NCBI RefSeq assembly: GCF_050030965.1
Contig: NZ_CP188297.1
Coordinates: forward strand, 1,736,001-1,800,000
Length of the DNA: 64,000 bases
DNA from: Glutamicibacter sp002979865
GTDB taxonomy: Bacteria; Actinomycetota; Actinomycetes; Actinomycetales; Micrococcaceae
Direction of reading: 5' to 3'
The first letter of the stretch is position 1. Each line of letters begins with the position of its first letter. Position numbers and translations under genes: made by a program. Of the stretch, positions 42,599 to 50,259 are shown piece by piece. The notes beneath the pieces were generated by a model. It was not told the origin of the DNA. It searched no databases and worked only from the letters and a program-made list of their open reading frames with translations.

Positions 42599-42865
42599 AT
42601 GGGCAAATCAACGCGCACCAGTGTTCTTTTGGCGCTGGCAACCGCCGCAATTCTGCTCATGGCGCTGTCGGAGGAACCTACCTGGGGGTTGCTCGTAGGC
42701 AGCTGGACCTTGATGCTTTGGGGTTGGACTGGCAGTCCGAAGCCCCAGGAAATCACCGTCGATGCACAGGGGCTCTCACCCCGGGATGTGAAGGAATACC
42801 GCCGTCAGCATCCGGGCATGACGATGGTTGACGCGATCAATGCGCTGGGGAAGTCCAAGCAATAG
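42599..42865 (+). CDS. Hypothetical membrane-associated protein
   Basis: An 88-residue protein with two hydrophobic segments near the N-terminus (VLLALATAAILLMAL and WGLLVGSWTLMLWGW) and a polar end containing DVKEYRRQHPGMTMVDAINALG. No family recognised. Lies 87 bases after the GNAT gene on the same strand and before a terminator. Confidence 0.55.
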   Translation: MGKSTRTSVLLALATAAILLMALSEEPTWGLLVGSWTLMLWGWTGSPKPQEITVDAQGLSPRDVKEYRRQHPGMTMVDAINALGKSKQ

Positions 42866-42900
42866 CAAAAGCAGGGCCCGCAGTGCGGGTGAATGGATGC

Positions 42901-42945
42901 AGTTGAGCCCCATGAACTAGTTGTCGTTCACGGGGCTCAACTTTT
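42901..42945. terminator. Bidirectional terminator
   Basis: The arms AGTTGAGCCCC and GGGGCTCAACT, extended to 17 bases with one mismatch, are followed by TTTT. It lies between convergent genes. Confidence 0.85.
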
Positions 42946-42962
42946 GGTGTTCATGGCGTTGC

Positions 42963-43718
42963 CTAGTAGTAAACCGCCAGCGGGCCATTGGGGCCCGGGA
43001 TGACCTTTACCGGGGTTTCGAAGACCTTGGTCAACACCTCATCGCACATGATTTCATCAGGGGTGCCGAACTCGACGACCTTGCCCTGCTTCATTGCGCA
43101 GATGTAGTCGGCGTAGTGGCCGGCGAAGTTGATGTCGTGCAGCACGATCACGATGGTGCGGTTCAGCTCGCGGGCAGCGCGCTGCAGGTGCTGCATCATC
43201 ACTACCGAGTGCTTCATGTCCAGGTTGTTCAGCGGCTCATCGAGCAGCACGGTGTCGGTGTCCTGGGCCAGGACCATGGCCACGTAGGCGCGCTGGCGCT
43301 GGCCTCCGGAGAGCTCATCGAGGTAGCGGCTTTCCAATTCGCCCAGGTCCAGGAAGTCGATGGAGCGCGAGATGATCTCTTCATCGGCCTGGGTCAACCG
43401 GCCCTTGGAGTGCGGGTAGCGGCCGAAGCCCACCAGCTGGCGCACGGTCAGGCGGGTCACGAAGTGGTTTTCCTGGCGCAGGATCGAGACGATCTTGGCC
43501 AGATCCTTCGAGTTGGTCTTGGATACGTCGTAGCCGGAGACCTCGATGGAACCCTGGTCGATGCCCAGCAGGCGCCCGACCATGGTGAGCATGGTGGACT
43601 TGCCGGCGCCGTTCGGGCCTACCAGGGCGGTGATGCCGCCGGTGGGGATTTCCAAGCTGACCGGGCCGATGGAGACCGTGGAGCTGTACTTCTTGCTGAC
43701 GGAATTGAGGGTAATCAC
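42963..43718 (-). CDS. Iron-siderophore ABC transporter ATP-binding protein
   Basis: A 251-residue ATPase of the FepC/FhuC type. Walker A is GPNGAGKST, the signature is LSGGQRQRAYVAM and Walker B is DTVLLDEPLNNLD, with an early VKTNSKDLAKIVSILRQENHF-like Q-loop segment. It powers uptake of ferric siderophore through the two permeases encoded upstream. Four-base overlap with the second permease gene. It is the last gene of the iron operon. Confidence 0.92.
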   Translation of the reverse strand: MITLNSVSKKYSSTVSIGPVSLEIPTGGITALVGPNGAGKSTMLTMVGRLLGIDQGSIEVSGYDVSKTNSKDLAKIVSILRQENHFVTRLTVRQLVGFGRYPHSKGRLTQADEEIISRSIDFLDLGELESRYLDELSGGQRQRAYVAMVLAQDTDTVLLDEPLNNLDMKHSVVMMQHLQRAARELNRTIVIVLHDINFAGHYADYICAMKQGKVVEFGTPDEIMCDEVLTKVFETPVKVIPGPNGPLAVYY

Positions 43719-44749
43719 AGCCGGCCCTTTCGCAGGATGAAGATCAGGAATGTAATGCCGCCGACGGCCTCGATGATGATGCCGACCACGCCTTCTGCGT
43801 AGAAGATGTTCTTCATGACGAAGTAGGCGCCGGCCAGGACCACGAAGCCGATGAGGAAGGACATCGGGTAGATGTAGCGGTGGTCGTATGTGTCCGCCAG
43901 CTGGTAGGCCAAGGTGGCCACCAGGAAGCCGAGGAAGGTCAGCGGGCCCACCAGTGCGGTGGTGACCGCCATGAGAATCGATACGAAGAACAAGGTCTTC
44001 ATGACCTCGCGGCGGTGGTTGATCCCCAGGTTGATGGTGGTTTCCTTGCCCAGGGCCAGGATGTTCATCTTCTTCGAGGACAGCACCAGGTAGCCGCCGG
44101 CAATGGCCACCAGCGGGATAGCCACCGGCATGTAGCTCATGTCGGCGTTGGCCATCGAGCCGAACAGGCGCGCGGTGAGGACATCGAATTCGCTCGGGGT
44201 CAGCAGGCGCTGCATGAAGGTCGAGATCGAGCCCAGTCCGGTGCCGATGATGATGCCCACCAGCAGCATGATCTGGATGTTGCCCAGTTTGCCCGAAAGC
44301 AGCCAGCCGTACAGTGCCACCGAGAGGCCCACCATGATCGCCACTTGCAGGACGAACTGGCTGACACCGGTGAAGAAGGTCACCCCGGCAACGCCCAGCA
44401 CGAAGATCGCACCGGTCTGCACCACCCGGTACAAGGCTTCGAAGCCCATGATCGACGGGGTGATGATGCGGTTGTTGGTCACCGTTTGGAAAGCCACCGT
44501 GGCGATGGACTGGCAGGCGGCCACGATCACCATGGTCAGGATGTTGCTGGCGCGCAGCTTGGCGATGATCCAGAATCCGTCGGAGCCAAATGGCATGGGG
44601 TTATCCCAGGCGAGCAAGCCGATCCCGAAGAACAGGGCCAGCCCGATCATGATGGACAGGGTGATCCAGTAGCGTTTGCGGACCTTCTTGGTGGGCAACG
44701 GCCCGGCAGAACGGCCGGAGTGGTGCATGCCCAAAGCGGGGTGAGTCAT
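43715..44749 (-). CDS. Iron-siderophore ABC transporter permease
   Basis: A 344-residue FecCD-family permease with about nine helices; LLVGIIIGTGLGSISTFMQRLLTPSEFDVLTARLFGSM and GPLTFLGFLVATLAYQL are the family's characteristic segments. ATG 44749 follows the previous stop by four bases; a TTG at 44761 is an alternative that overlaps it. It forms the channel together with the permease at 44754. Confidence 0.9.
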   Translation of the reverse strand: MTHPALGMHHSGRSAGPLPTKKVRKRYWITLSIMIGLALFFGIGLLAWDNPMPFGSDGFWIIAKLRASNILTMVIVAACQSIATVAFQTVTNNRIITPSIMGFEALYRVVQTGAIFVLGVAGVTFFTGVSQFVLQVAIMVGLSVALYGWLLSGKLGNIQIMLLVGIIIGTGLGSISTFMQRLLTPSEFDVLTARLFGSMANADMSYMPVAIPLVAIAGGYLVLSSKKMNILALGKETTINLGINHRREVMKTLFFVSILMAVTTALVGPLTFLGFLVATLAYQLADTYDHRYIYPMSFLIGFVVLAGAYFVMKNIFYAEGVVGIIIEAVGGITFLIFILRKGRL

Positions 44750-44753
44750 GAGA

Positions 44754-45734
44754 TTAGCCAACTTTACGCTGCCTCAGAAGCAGGAAGATGAAGACGGCCG
44801 CGCCGAGCACGCCCAGTATCAGGGAGACCGGGACCTCGAACGGCATGATGATGGTGCGGCCGATCAGGTCGCACACCGTGGTGATCGCGATGCCCAGCAG
44901 GCAGACCCAGGGCAGGTTGCTGCGCAGGTCGTCGCCGCGGACCATTGAGACGATATTCGGCACGATCAGGCCGAGGAATGGCAGGTTGCCGATGACCACG
45001 GTGACCACGCCGGTAGCGACCGCGATCAGCGCGGTGCCCAGCAGCATCACCTGGCGGTAGTTCAGGCCGACGTTGGTGGCGATTTCCTCGCCCAGGCCGG
45101 CCACGGTGAAGCGGTCGGCCACGATGTAGATGGCGATGGCGACGATGGCCACGATCCACAGCACCTCGTACTGCCCGCGGATCACCGAGGTGAAGGAACC
45201 GGCCAGCCAGATGCCCATGGACTGCAGCTTGTCGGTGGACAGCGCGAAGAAAGTGGAGAAGGCGCCGACTACCGAGCCGAGCATGATGCCCACGATCGGC
45301 ACGGTCAGCGAGGCCTTGAGCGAAATGCGCTGCAAGAACAGGAAGAAGATCATGGTGCCGATGAAGGCGAAGACAATCGCGACGCTCATCTTGGCCAGCA
45401 GCGACGCGCTGGGGAAGAGTACCAGCATGGTCAGTAGGCCCAGGCCCGCCCATTCGGTGGTGCCGGTGGTGGTCGGCTCCACGAAGCGGTTCTGGGTCAG
45501 CAGCTGCATCACCAATCCGCTCATGGCCATGGCCGCTCCGGCCAGTACCAGCGCAAGGGTGCGCGGAATGCGGGTGACGGCGAACATCATGGCGCCGTCG
45601 TCCATGCCGAAGATGTCGTAGACGCCGGTGAACAGGGAGAACGCCAGCAGCACCAGTACTGCGAGGATGCCCAATGCGAGTTTTCCGGAAAGGGCCTTGC
45701 TCTTGGTCCGGGCTGGGGAGGTCGTGCTTGTCAT
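44754..45734 (-). CDS. Iron-siderophore ABC transporter permease
   Basis: A 326-residue FecCD permease. Segments such as RIPRTLALVLAGAAMAMSGLVMQLLTQNRFVEPTTTGTTEWAGLG and VVTVVIGNLPFLGLIVPNIV are diagnostic of the fold. It is the first membrane gene after the binding-protein gene, separated by a 92-base gap that holds a hairpin. It pairs with the neighbouring permease in a heterodimer. Confidence 0.92.
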   Translation of the reverse strand: MTSTTSPARTKSKALSGKLALGILAVLVLLAFSLFTGVYDIFGMDDGAMMFAVTRIPRTLALVLAGAAMAMSGLVMQLLTQNRFVEPTTTGTTEWAGLGLLTMLVLFPSASLLAKMSVAIVFAFIGTMIFFLFLQRISLKASLTVPIVGIMLGSVVGAFSTFFALSTDKLQSMGIWLAGSFTSVIRGQYEVLWIVAIVAIAIYIVADRFTVAGLGEEIATNVGLNYRQVMLLGTALIAVATGVVTVVIGNLPFLGLIVPNIVSMVRGDDLRSNLPWVCLLGIAITTVCDLIGRTIIMPFEVPVSLILGVLGAAVFIFLLLRQRKVG

Positions 45735-45772
45735 TATGCCGCCGTGGAAATAAGTGGTGGGAAAACAGCTCT

Positions 45773-45803
45773 AGTGGCGAAGCCGGAATACGGCTTCGCC
45801 ACT
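45773..45803 (-). terminator. Intercistronic hairpin in the siderophore operon
   Basis: AGTGGCGAAGCCG (45773-45785) pairs exactly with CGGCTTCGCCACT (45791-45803), with no U-run on either strand. It lies between the binding-protein gene and the first permease gene and may end part of the transcripts or protect the upstream mRNA, giving more binding protein than permease. Confidence 0.6.
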
Positions 45804-45826
45804 AGCTGGCTGGGGTGTCCGGAATG

Positions 45827-46813
45827 CTACTTGGCAGCTTCCAGCGCGTCAGCGAAAGTATTCAGGAACTCGGTGTAGGTCTGGATGCTCTCGTTGGTGT
45901 AGGTGTCAGCAGGCATGACGACAACCTGGGATTCCTTCGAGGCGGTGACATTCTGCAGCGCCTCGGACTTCTCCAGCAGGTCCTTTGCCGGCTGGTAGTC
46001 CGCACCGTCGGCTTCAACCGCTGCGTCGCGGTCCATGACGATGATCCAGTCCGGGTTGGACTTGGCGATGGCTTCGACCGAAACGTCGTCGCCCTCGTGG
46101 TCGGTGGAGGATTCGTCGAGCTTCAGCGCCGGGGTCAGGCCCAGGAAGTCGAACATCGGGCCGACGGTGCGGCCGGTGGTAGGAGCCGAGTAGCCCAGCT
46201 CGCCGCCCGAGGCGATCAGGCCCATGACGGTCTGGTCCTTGTCGTAGGCATCGGTGACGCGCTTCTCGGCGGCTTCGAAGTCCTCAACGAGCTTTTTGGC
46301 CTCGGCCTGCTTGCCGAAGATCTCGCCCAGGGTGGTGACCTGGCGTTCCAGCTCAGCGTCAAATGGCTCGCCTTCGCGTGGGTCCAGCGAAATGATGGCG
46401 GCTTCCGGAGCCAGTTCCTTGAACTTCGCCGCGTGCTGGGTGTAGCGCTGGCCGTTGATGATCAGGTCAGGGTCGACGGTGACAACTGATTCCAGGTTCG
46501 GTTCCTTGTGGCTGCCCAAGTCCAGGACCTTCTCGTCCTTGGTGTAGGAGATGGTGTCCGGCATCAGCGAGACAGCGCCTGCGGTGAGCTTGATGCCCCA
46601 GGAATCCAAGGTCTCGAAGGTGCGGTTGTCGGTGGCAACGACAGACTTCGCGGGAACCTCGATCTTCTTCTCACCTTCATTGTCGGTGATGGTGACGGTC
46701 TTGGTGTCGCCAGCCTTGGCCTCAGCTGCCGTATCGGTAGCGGAACCGCAAGCGGTCAGGGACAGTGCGGCGATGCTCAGCAGTGCGGCAGCGCGAAGCT
46801 TCATGGAGGACAT
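45827..46813 (-). CDS. Siderophore-binding lipoprotein of ABC transporter
   Basis: A 328-residue binding protein. It has a lipoprotein signal ending LSLTAC and a class III binding-protein fold with KVLDLGSHKEPNLESVVTVDPDLII in the N-lobe and SNPDWIIVMDRDAAVEADGADYQPAKDLLEKSEALQ in the C-lobe. This is the FepB/FhuD/CeuA-type family that captures ferric siderophore outside the cell. AAGGA precedes its ATG. It heads the iron operon, and a probable IdeR box sits upstream. Confidence 0.9.
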   Translation of the reverse strand: MSSMKLRAAALLSIAALSLTACGSATDTAAEAKAGDTKTVTITDNEGEKKIEVPAKSVVATDNRTFETLDSWGIKLTAGAVSLMPDTISYTKDEKVLDLGSHKEPNLESVVTVDPDLIINGQRYTQHAAKFKELAPEAAIISLDPREGEPFDAELERQVTTLGEIFGKQAEAKKLVEDFEAAEKRVTDAYDKDQTVMGLIASGGELGYSAPTTGRTVGPMFDFLGLTPALKLDESSTDHEGDDVSVEAIAKSNPDWIIVMDRDAAVEADGADYQPAKDLLEKSEALQNVTASKESQVVVMPADTYTNESIQTYTEFLNTFADALEAAK

Positions 46814-46869
46814 GTATTCCTTCTTCGGACAGCAACCGGCGTTGGTTGCGCTATTGAGTGATCTGATAA

Positions 46870-46888
46870 TTAGCTTAGCCTTATCTGA
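46870..46888 (-). promoter_or_regulatory. Probable IdeR/DmdR iron box
   Basis: TTAGCTTAGCCTTATCTGA agrees at 15 of 19 positions with the actinobacterial iron-box consensus TTAGGTTAGSCTAACCTAA. It lies 57 bases upstream of the siderophore operon start, where an iron-loaded repressor would block transcription. The rest of the gap to 47160 shows no gene. Confidence 0.65.
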
Positions 46889-47160
46889 GCGAATTAAGCC
46901 AAACGGCTCTTATGTTAGCTAGGTCACCCAAATGCGCGAGTTGAAGGCCGGAACCGTCCGCAAATGCGGCTCTTGATGAGGCTTGCCCCAGCTGACTGGG
47001 CTATTTCAGGGAGAAATAACGATCATCGGCCTTGTTTAATTAGTGCCGAAGGCATGGAGGAAGCTGCGTCAGGCAGCGTAATGAATTGCACCTCCAGCTC
47101 ATTGCATGAGCCGAGCCATGGCGCAGATGCTGCCATTGATGCCCGTTTTGCGCGCCGGTA

Positions 47161-47694
47161 TCAGGCTGCCGGGTAGGTGATCCGCGACTGCTGGTCGATC
47201 ACCGCGCCCGGGCTCAGCTCGGCAGGTTTGGCCGGATGCCCATCGATGATGTGGAATACCTCGGCACCGCGGGCCAGCAGATGATCAGCAATGATCCTGC
47301 GATGGCAACGCCACCATACAGCTTCGGCGCACATGATCGCGGTCTTCTGGCCGGCGGCCCGCGCCTGCAACCGCTGGAGCGCCTGCAGGAAATCGTCCCC
47401 GAGGGCATGGTCGGCGTAATTATGGAAGCTGCGGTTCGTCCACCATGCGTTGACTGCGAAATCGACGCTTCGGCTCACAGGACGCCTGCCGGTCAGCGCT
47501 TCCTCGCGGTGCAGGCTGATTCCTGCTGTGCTCAAGGAGGCTTCCAAGGCATCCGCATTGAACTGCGGGAATTTGCGGGAGCCGGCCAGTTTGCGGACAT
47601 CCACAACATTCGTGACTCCGTACTGCATTAGCAGTGCGAGGAAATCCTCGATGGATCGTGCCGAATGTCCAATGGTGAAAATTCCAGCGGGCAA
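47161..47694 (-). CDS. DUF488 family protein
   Basis: A 177-residue protein with the DUF488 core: an opening IFTIGHSARSIEDFLALLMQYGVTNVVDVR, the tyrosine-rich middle and CAEAVWWRCHRRIIADHLLARG near the C-terminus, where the paired Cys/His residues may bind a metal or nucleic acid. The function is unknown; the family appears in many bacteria. A small hypothetical gene lies upstream on the same strand. Confidence 0.82.
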   Translation of the reverse strand: MPAGIFTIGHSARSIEDFLALLMQYGVTNVVDVRKLAGSRKFPQFNADALEASLSTAGISLHREEALTGRRPVSRSVDFAVNAWWTNRSFHNYADHALGDDFLQALQRLQARAAGQKTAIMCAEAVWWRCHRRIIADHLLARGAEVFHIIDGHPAKPAELSPGAVIDQQSRITYPAA

Positions 47695-47727
47695 AATGCT
47701 GGCTCCTTGGGTGGGGAAGGGGCGGGG

Positions 47728-47940
47728 CTAATGCTGATCGTGCTTGGCGGAGCTGAGGACTAGTTGGAGCAGCTCTTCGACTTCGGCAGCACGGGACTGC
47801 CAGTAGCCGGTATCGAGCCCGAAGCCGAGCGTTGCTTCATCGGCGCGTTTCTTGAAATAGTCCCGGTGGTCCTCCAGCGCATTGGCCAGGTCCGCGAATT
47901 GGTCATTGCTCAGTTCCAAGTTCAAGGTTCTCTGCTTCAT
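47728..47940 (-). CDS. Small conserved-looking hypothetical protein
   Basis: A 70-residue acidic, helical protein (LSNDQFADLANALEDHRDYFKKRADEA). The ATG at 47940 is preceded by AGGA; an ATG at 47949 is too close to it to be the start. No domain recognised. Adjacent to DUF488, possibly cotranscribed. Confidence 0.5.
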   Translation of the reverse strand: MKQRTLNLELSNDQFADLANALEDHRDYFKKRADEATLGFGLDTGYWQSRAAEVEELLQLVLSSAKHDQH

Positions 47941-48114
47941 GAGCTTCATCCTGGGTCGAGTGCGAATTCTATGAACCCGAGCGTACGCCCATTGCCAGCC
48001 GAAATGACCGCTATCAAGCTGGCACTCAGAAAGTCGTCGCCGAAGCTCGCCGGGAATAGGCTCGTGGCAGGCCTTGTTGTGCCGAATACGAGCATCGATC
48101 AGAAGGAGCAGTTC

Positions 48115-48801
48115 ATGGCTGAAGAAAATCGAGTAGTTCTCATTGGCGGACATGGGAAGGTTGCCCTGCTGGCAGCGCCCAAGCTGGTTGGGCGCGGCTA
48201 CGCGGTCAACTCGCTGATCCGCAACCCGGAGCATGCAGCCGACATCAGCGCCACGGGCGCCACCCCAGTAGTCATCGACATCGAAAGCGCTGGCGTGGGT
48301 CAGTTGGCCCAGGCCTTTTCCGGTGCCAGCGCCATCGTCTTCTCCGCAGGTGCCGGTGGCGGCAACGAGCATCGCACCCGCGCTGTGGACTATGACGCCG
48401 CGGTGCGTTCCATGCAGGCCGCCAAGCAGGCCGGCGTGGACCGCTTCGTGATGGTCTCCTACAGCCGCGCCCTGGTGGATGTGGACAGCCTGGATCCGGC
48501 CAACTCGTTCTACACCTATGCCAAGGCCAAGCACGACGCCGACGCGTACTTGCGCGGCACGGAGCTGGACTACACGATCCTGGGCCCGGGGGCGCTGACC
48601 CTGGAACCGGCCAGCCAGCGCGTGGTGCTGGCTGACAAGGCAGGCAAGGTGAACGGAGCAGACGTTGAAGGCGAGGCATCGCAGACCTCGCGCGAGAACG
48701 TCGCCGAAGTGATCACCCATGTGGTGGCCAATAATGCAGCACGCCGCTCCACCGTGAACTTCTACAACGGCAACATGCCGATCGTGGAAGCGATCGTCTA
48801 G
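48115..48801 (+). CDS. NAD(P)-binding protein (NmrA/SDR-like)
   Basis: A 228-residue Rossmann-fold protein. It starts VVLIGGHGKVALLAAPKLVGRGY with a GxxGxxG-type loop, has an Asp/Ile-rich second strand and the AAKQAGVDRFVMVSYSRALV segment in the catalytic area, and a YxxxK-like SFYTYAKAKHDADAYL. This is the YwnB/NmrA-like branch of atypical SDR proteins, which bind NAD(P)(H) and may act as redox sensors or reductases. ATG 48115 follows AAGGAG; the frame is open far upstream without a ribosome site. Confidence 0.83.
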   Translation: MAEENRVVLIGGHGKVALLAAPKLVGRGYAVNSLIRNPEHAADISATGATPVVIDIESAGVGQLAQAFSGASAIVFSAGAGGGNEHRTRAVDYDAAVRSMQAAKQAGVDRFVMVSYSRALVDVDSLDPANSFYTYAKAKHDADAYLRGTELDYTILGPGALTLEPASQRVVLADKAGKVNGADVEGEASQTSRENVAEVITHVVANNAARRSTVNFYNGNMPIVEAIV

Positions 48802-48815
48802 GAATGCGCAGCCGC

Positions 48816-48844
48816 AGCCCTGCCTCCGCAACGGGGGCAGGGCT
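48816..48844 (+). terminator. Hairpin after NAD(P)-binding gene
   Basis: AGCCCTGCC (48816-48824) pairs perfectly with GGCAGGGCT (48836-48844). Confidence 0.65.
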
Positions 48845-48888
48845 GTTCTGCGTCTGCGGATGAAAGTTCTGCGGCTTCCACTGAGTGG

Positions 48889-49344
48889 ATGCGGAGCCTT
48901 CTGCCCGCGGGAAAGCGGTGGGAGGACGCCAAGGAGCTTCTCGCGGTCCGGAGCAATGATGCGCACGCCCTGTATTCGGTGTCCTTGGCCCAGCAGCTGC
49001 TGGGCCATCACCCGCAAGCCGATGCCAATATCGTGCTGCCGGCCATGCTGCTGCACGATATCGGCTGGTCTGCCGTGGATCCGGCCCTCGTGCTGGGCGC
49101 TATTGCACCGGGTGCGGGCAATGCCGAGCTGGGCCAGGTCCAGATCACCGACTGGGAGAAGGTCTATGCCGCGATCCCGCATCAGGATATCTTCACGGAA
49201 CGCAAGATCGACCGGCCCGGAGCCCTGGTTGTCGTCCGCCCGGACATGTATGTCGCCCAGGTCTTGCCGTTGACTGCCCGCGCGGAACTGGCCGAGTTCT
49301 TCTCGAAGAACATGGCGTTGCCGAAGGTGCCTGAATTCTCCTAG
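48889..49344 (+). CDS. Chimeric protein: HD domain fused to C-terminal piece of a flavin monooxygenase
   Basis: A 151-residue protein of mixed origin. The first 65 residues are HD-like (AHALYSVSLAQQLLGHHPQAD, then LPAMLLHDIGWSAV with the HD pair). From about residue 88 the sequence ITDWEKVYAAIPHQDIFTERK and then DRPGALVVVRPDMYVAQVLPL and AELAEFF match the C-terminal thioredoxin-like dimerisation domain of phenol 2-monooxygenase/3-hydroxybenzoate 4-monooxygenase, which normally sits at the end of a 600-residue enzyme. The FAD and substrate domains are missing. It could be a decayed fusion or a small regulator. Confidence 0.7.
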   Translation: MRSLLPAGKRWEDAKELLAVRSNDAHALYSVSLAQQLLGHHPQADANIVLPAMLLHDIGWSAVDPALVLGAIAPGAGNAELGQVQITDWEKVYAAIPHQDIFTERKIDRPGALVVVRPDMYVAQVLPLTARAELAEFFSKNMALPKVPEFS

Positions 49345-49381
49345 GCCAATCCGGTCCTCGATGGAGAGTAGGGCAAGAAGA

Positions 49382-49416
49382 AAACCCCGGTGCCGAAGCA
49401 CCGGGGTTTCCTTTTG
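49382..49416 (+). terminator. Rho-independent terminator
   Basis: A 12-bp GC stem (AAACCCCGGTGC with its exact complement) around CGAA, followed by TTTCCTTTTG. Confidence 0.85.
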
Positions 49417-49504
49417 TCATCACTCGCACCTTCATGAGGTACTTATAACTCTAGGACGGCTGACTGTGAGCGCGCTGGGCTGAGCCTGCCATTTGGCTTG
49501 GCAT

Positions 49505-50251
49505 TCAGAGACCCGCCGGAACGACGGCCGCCGGAGTCATGGGAAAGCCGGTCACGGTCTTGGGCCGCGGGGGAGCGTAGGTGCGCACCTTGGAGGTGCT
49601 CAGCCCCATGCGGACCAGCGACTCCGCGATGGTCACCGCTGCGCGCACGCCATCAACAATTGGCACGCCGGTGGCCAGCCGCACCTGTTCCTCCAGCTCG
49701 GCCATGCCGCCGCAGCCCAGGCAGATCACTTCGGCCTTGTCGTGCTCCACTGCCTGGCGGGATTGCTCGACGATGGCCGCTACCGCGCGCTGCGGATCGG
49801 ATTCCAGTTCCAGCACGCCCAGCCCGCTGGCGCGCACCGAGGCGAGCCGGTCGGTCAGGCCGGCCAGTTTCAGCCGGTCCTCGATCAGCGGCACCGTGCG
49901 GTCCAGCGTGGTGACCACCGAATACTTGTGGCCGAGGAATTGCGCCGTGGAGGCGGCGGCTTCGGTAATGTCCACGACCGGGACATCCAGCAGTTCCTGC
50001 AGGCCCTCGCGGCCGTGCTCGCCGTAGCCTGCTTGGATGACCGCGTCGAATGGCTCGGTGTAGCGGACCACCTTGTCCATTACGGCGATGGCCGCCAGAT
50101 AGCTTTCGAAATTGCCTTCGCAGGAGTCCGCCCCGAAATCCGGGGTCAGCTCGACGATCTCGGTGCCGGGCGAGGCGACCTGCCGTGCGGAATCCCCGAT
50201 GGCGCGGGTCATGGACTGCGTGGTGTTGACGTTCAGGATCAGAATGCGCAT
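49505..50251 (-). CDS. Asp/Glu/hydantoin-racemase-fold protein with a single catalytic cysteine
   Basis: A 248-residue protein of the Asp/Glu racemase superfamily (hydantoin/allantoin racemase and arylmalonate decarboxylase). The second catalytic cysteine is present (Cys180 in ICLGCGGM), but the first, usually ACFGDPG, reads AGYGEHG, with Gly75 in place of Cys. This Gly/Cys arrangement is the one found in arylmalonate decarboxylase. Position beside an NCS1 permease and the allantoin/glyoxylate genes suggests a role in allantoin or hydantoin metabolism, but classical two-base racemisation is not expected. Cotranscribed with the permease gene (eight-base gap). Confidence 0.85.
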   Translation of the reverse strand: MRILILNVNTTQSMTRAIGDSARQVASPGTEIVELTPDFGADSCEGNFESYLAAIAVMDKVVRYTEPFDAVIQAGYGEHGREGLQELLDVPVVDITEAAASTAQFLGHKYSVVTTLDRTVPLIEDRLKLAGLTDRLASVRASGLGVLELESDPQRAVAAIVEQSRQAVEHDKAEVICLGCGGMAELEEQVRLATGVPIVDGVRAAVTIAESLVRMGLSTSKVRTYAPPRPKTVTGFPMTPAAVVPAGL

Positions 50252-50259
50252 GAGTTGTC

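Noticed and set aside
47728..49401. 557-codon minus-strand frame across the NAD(P)-binding gene
   Set aside because: Antisense over most of its length; only the last 70 codons look like a real small gene.
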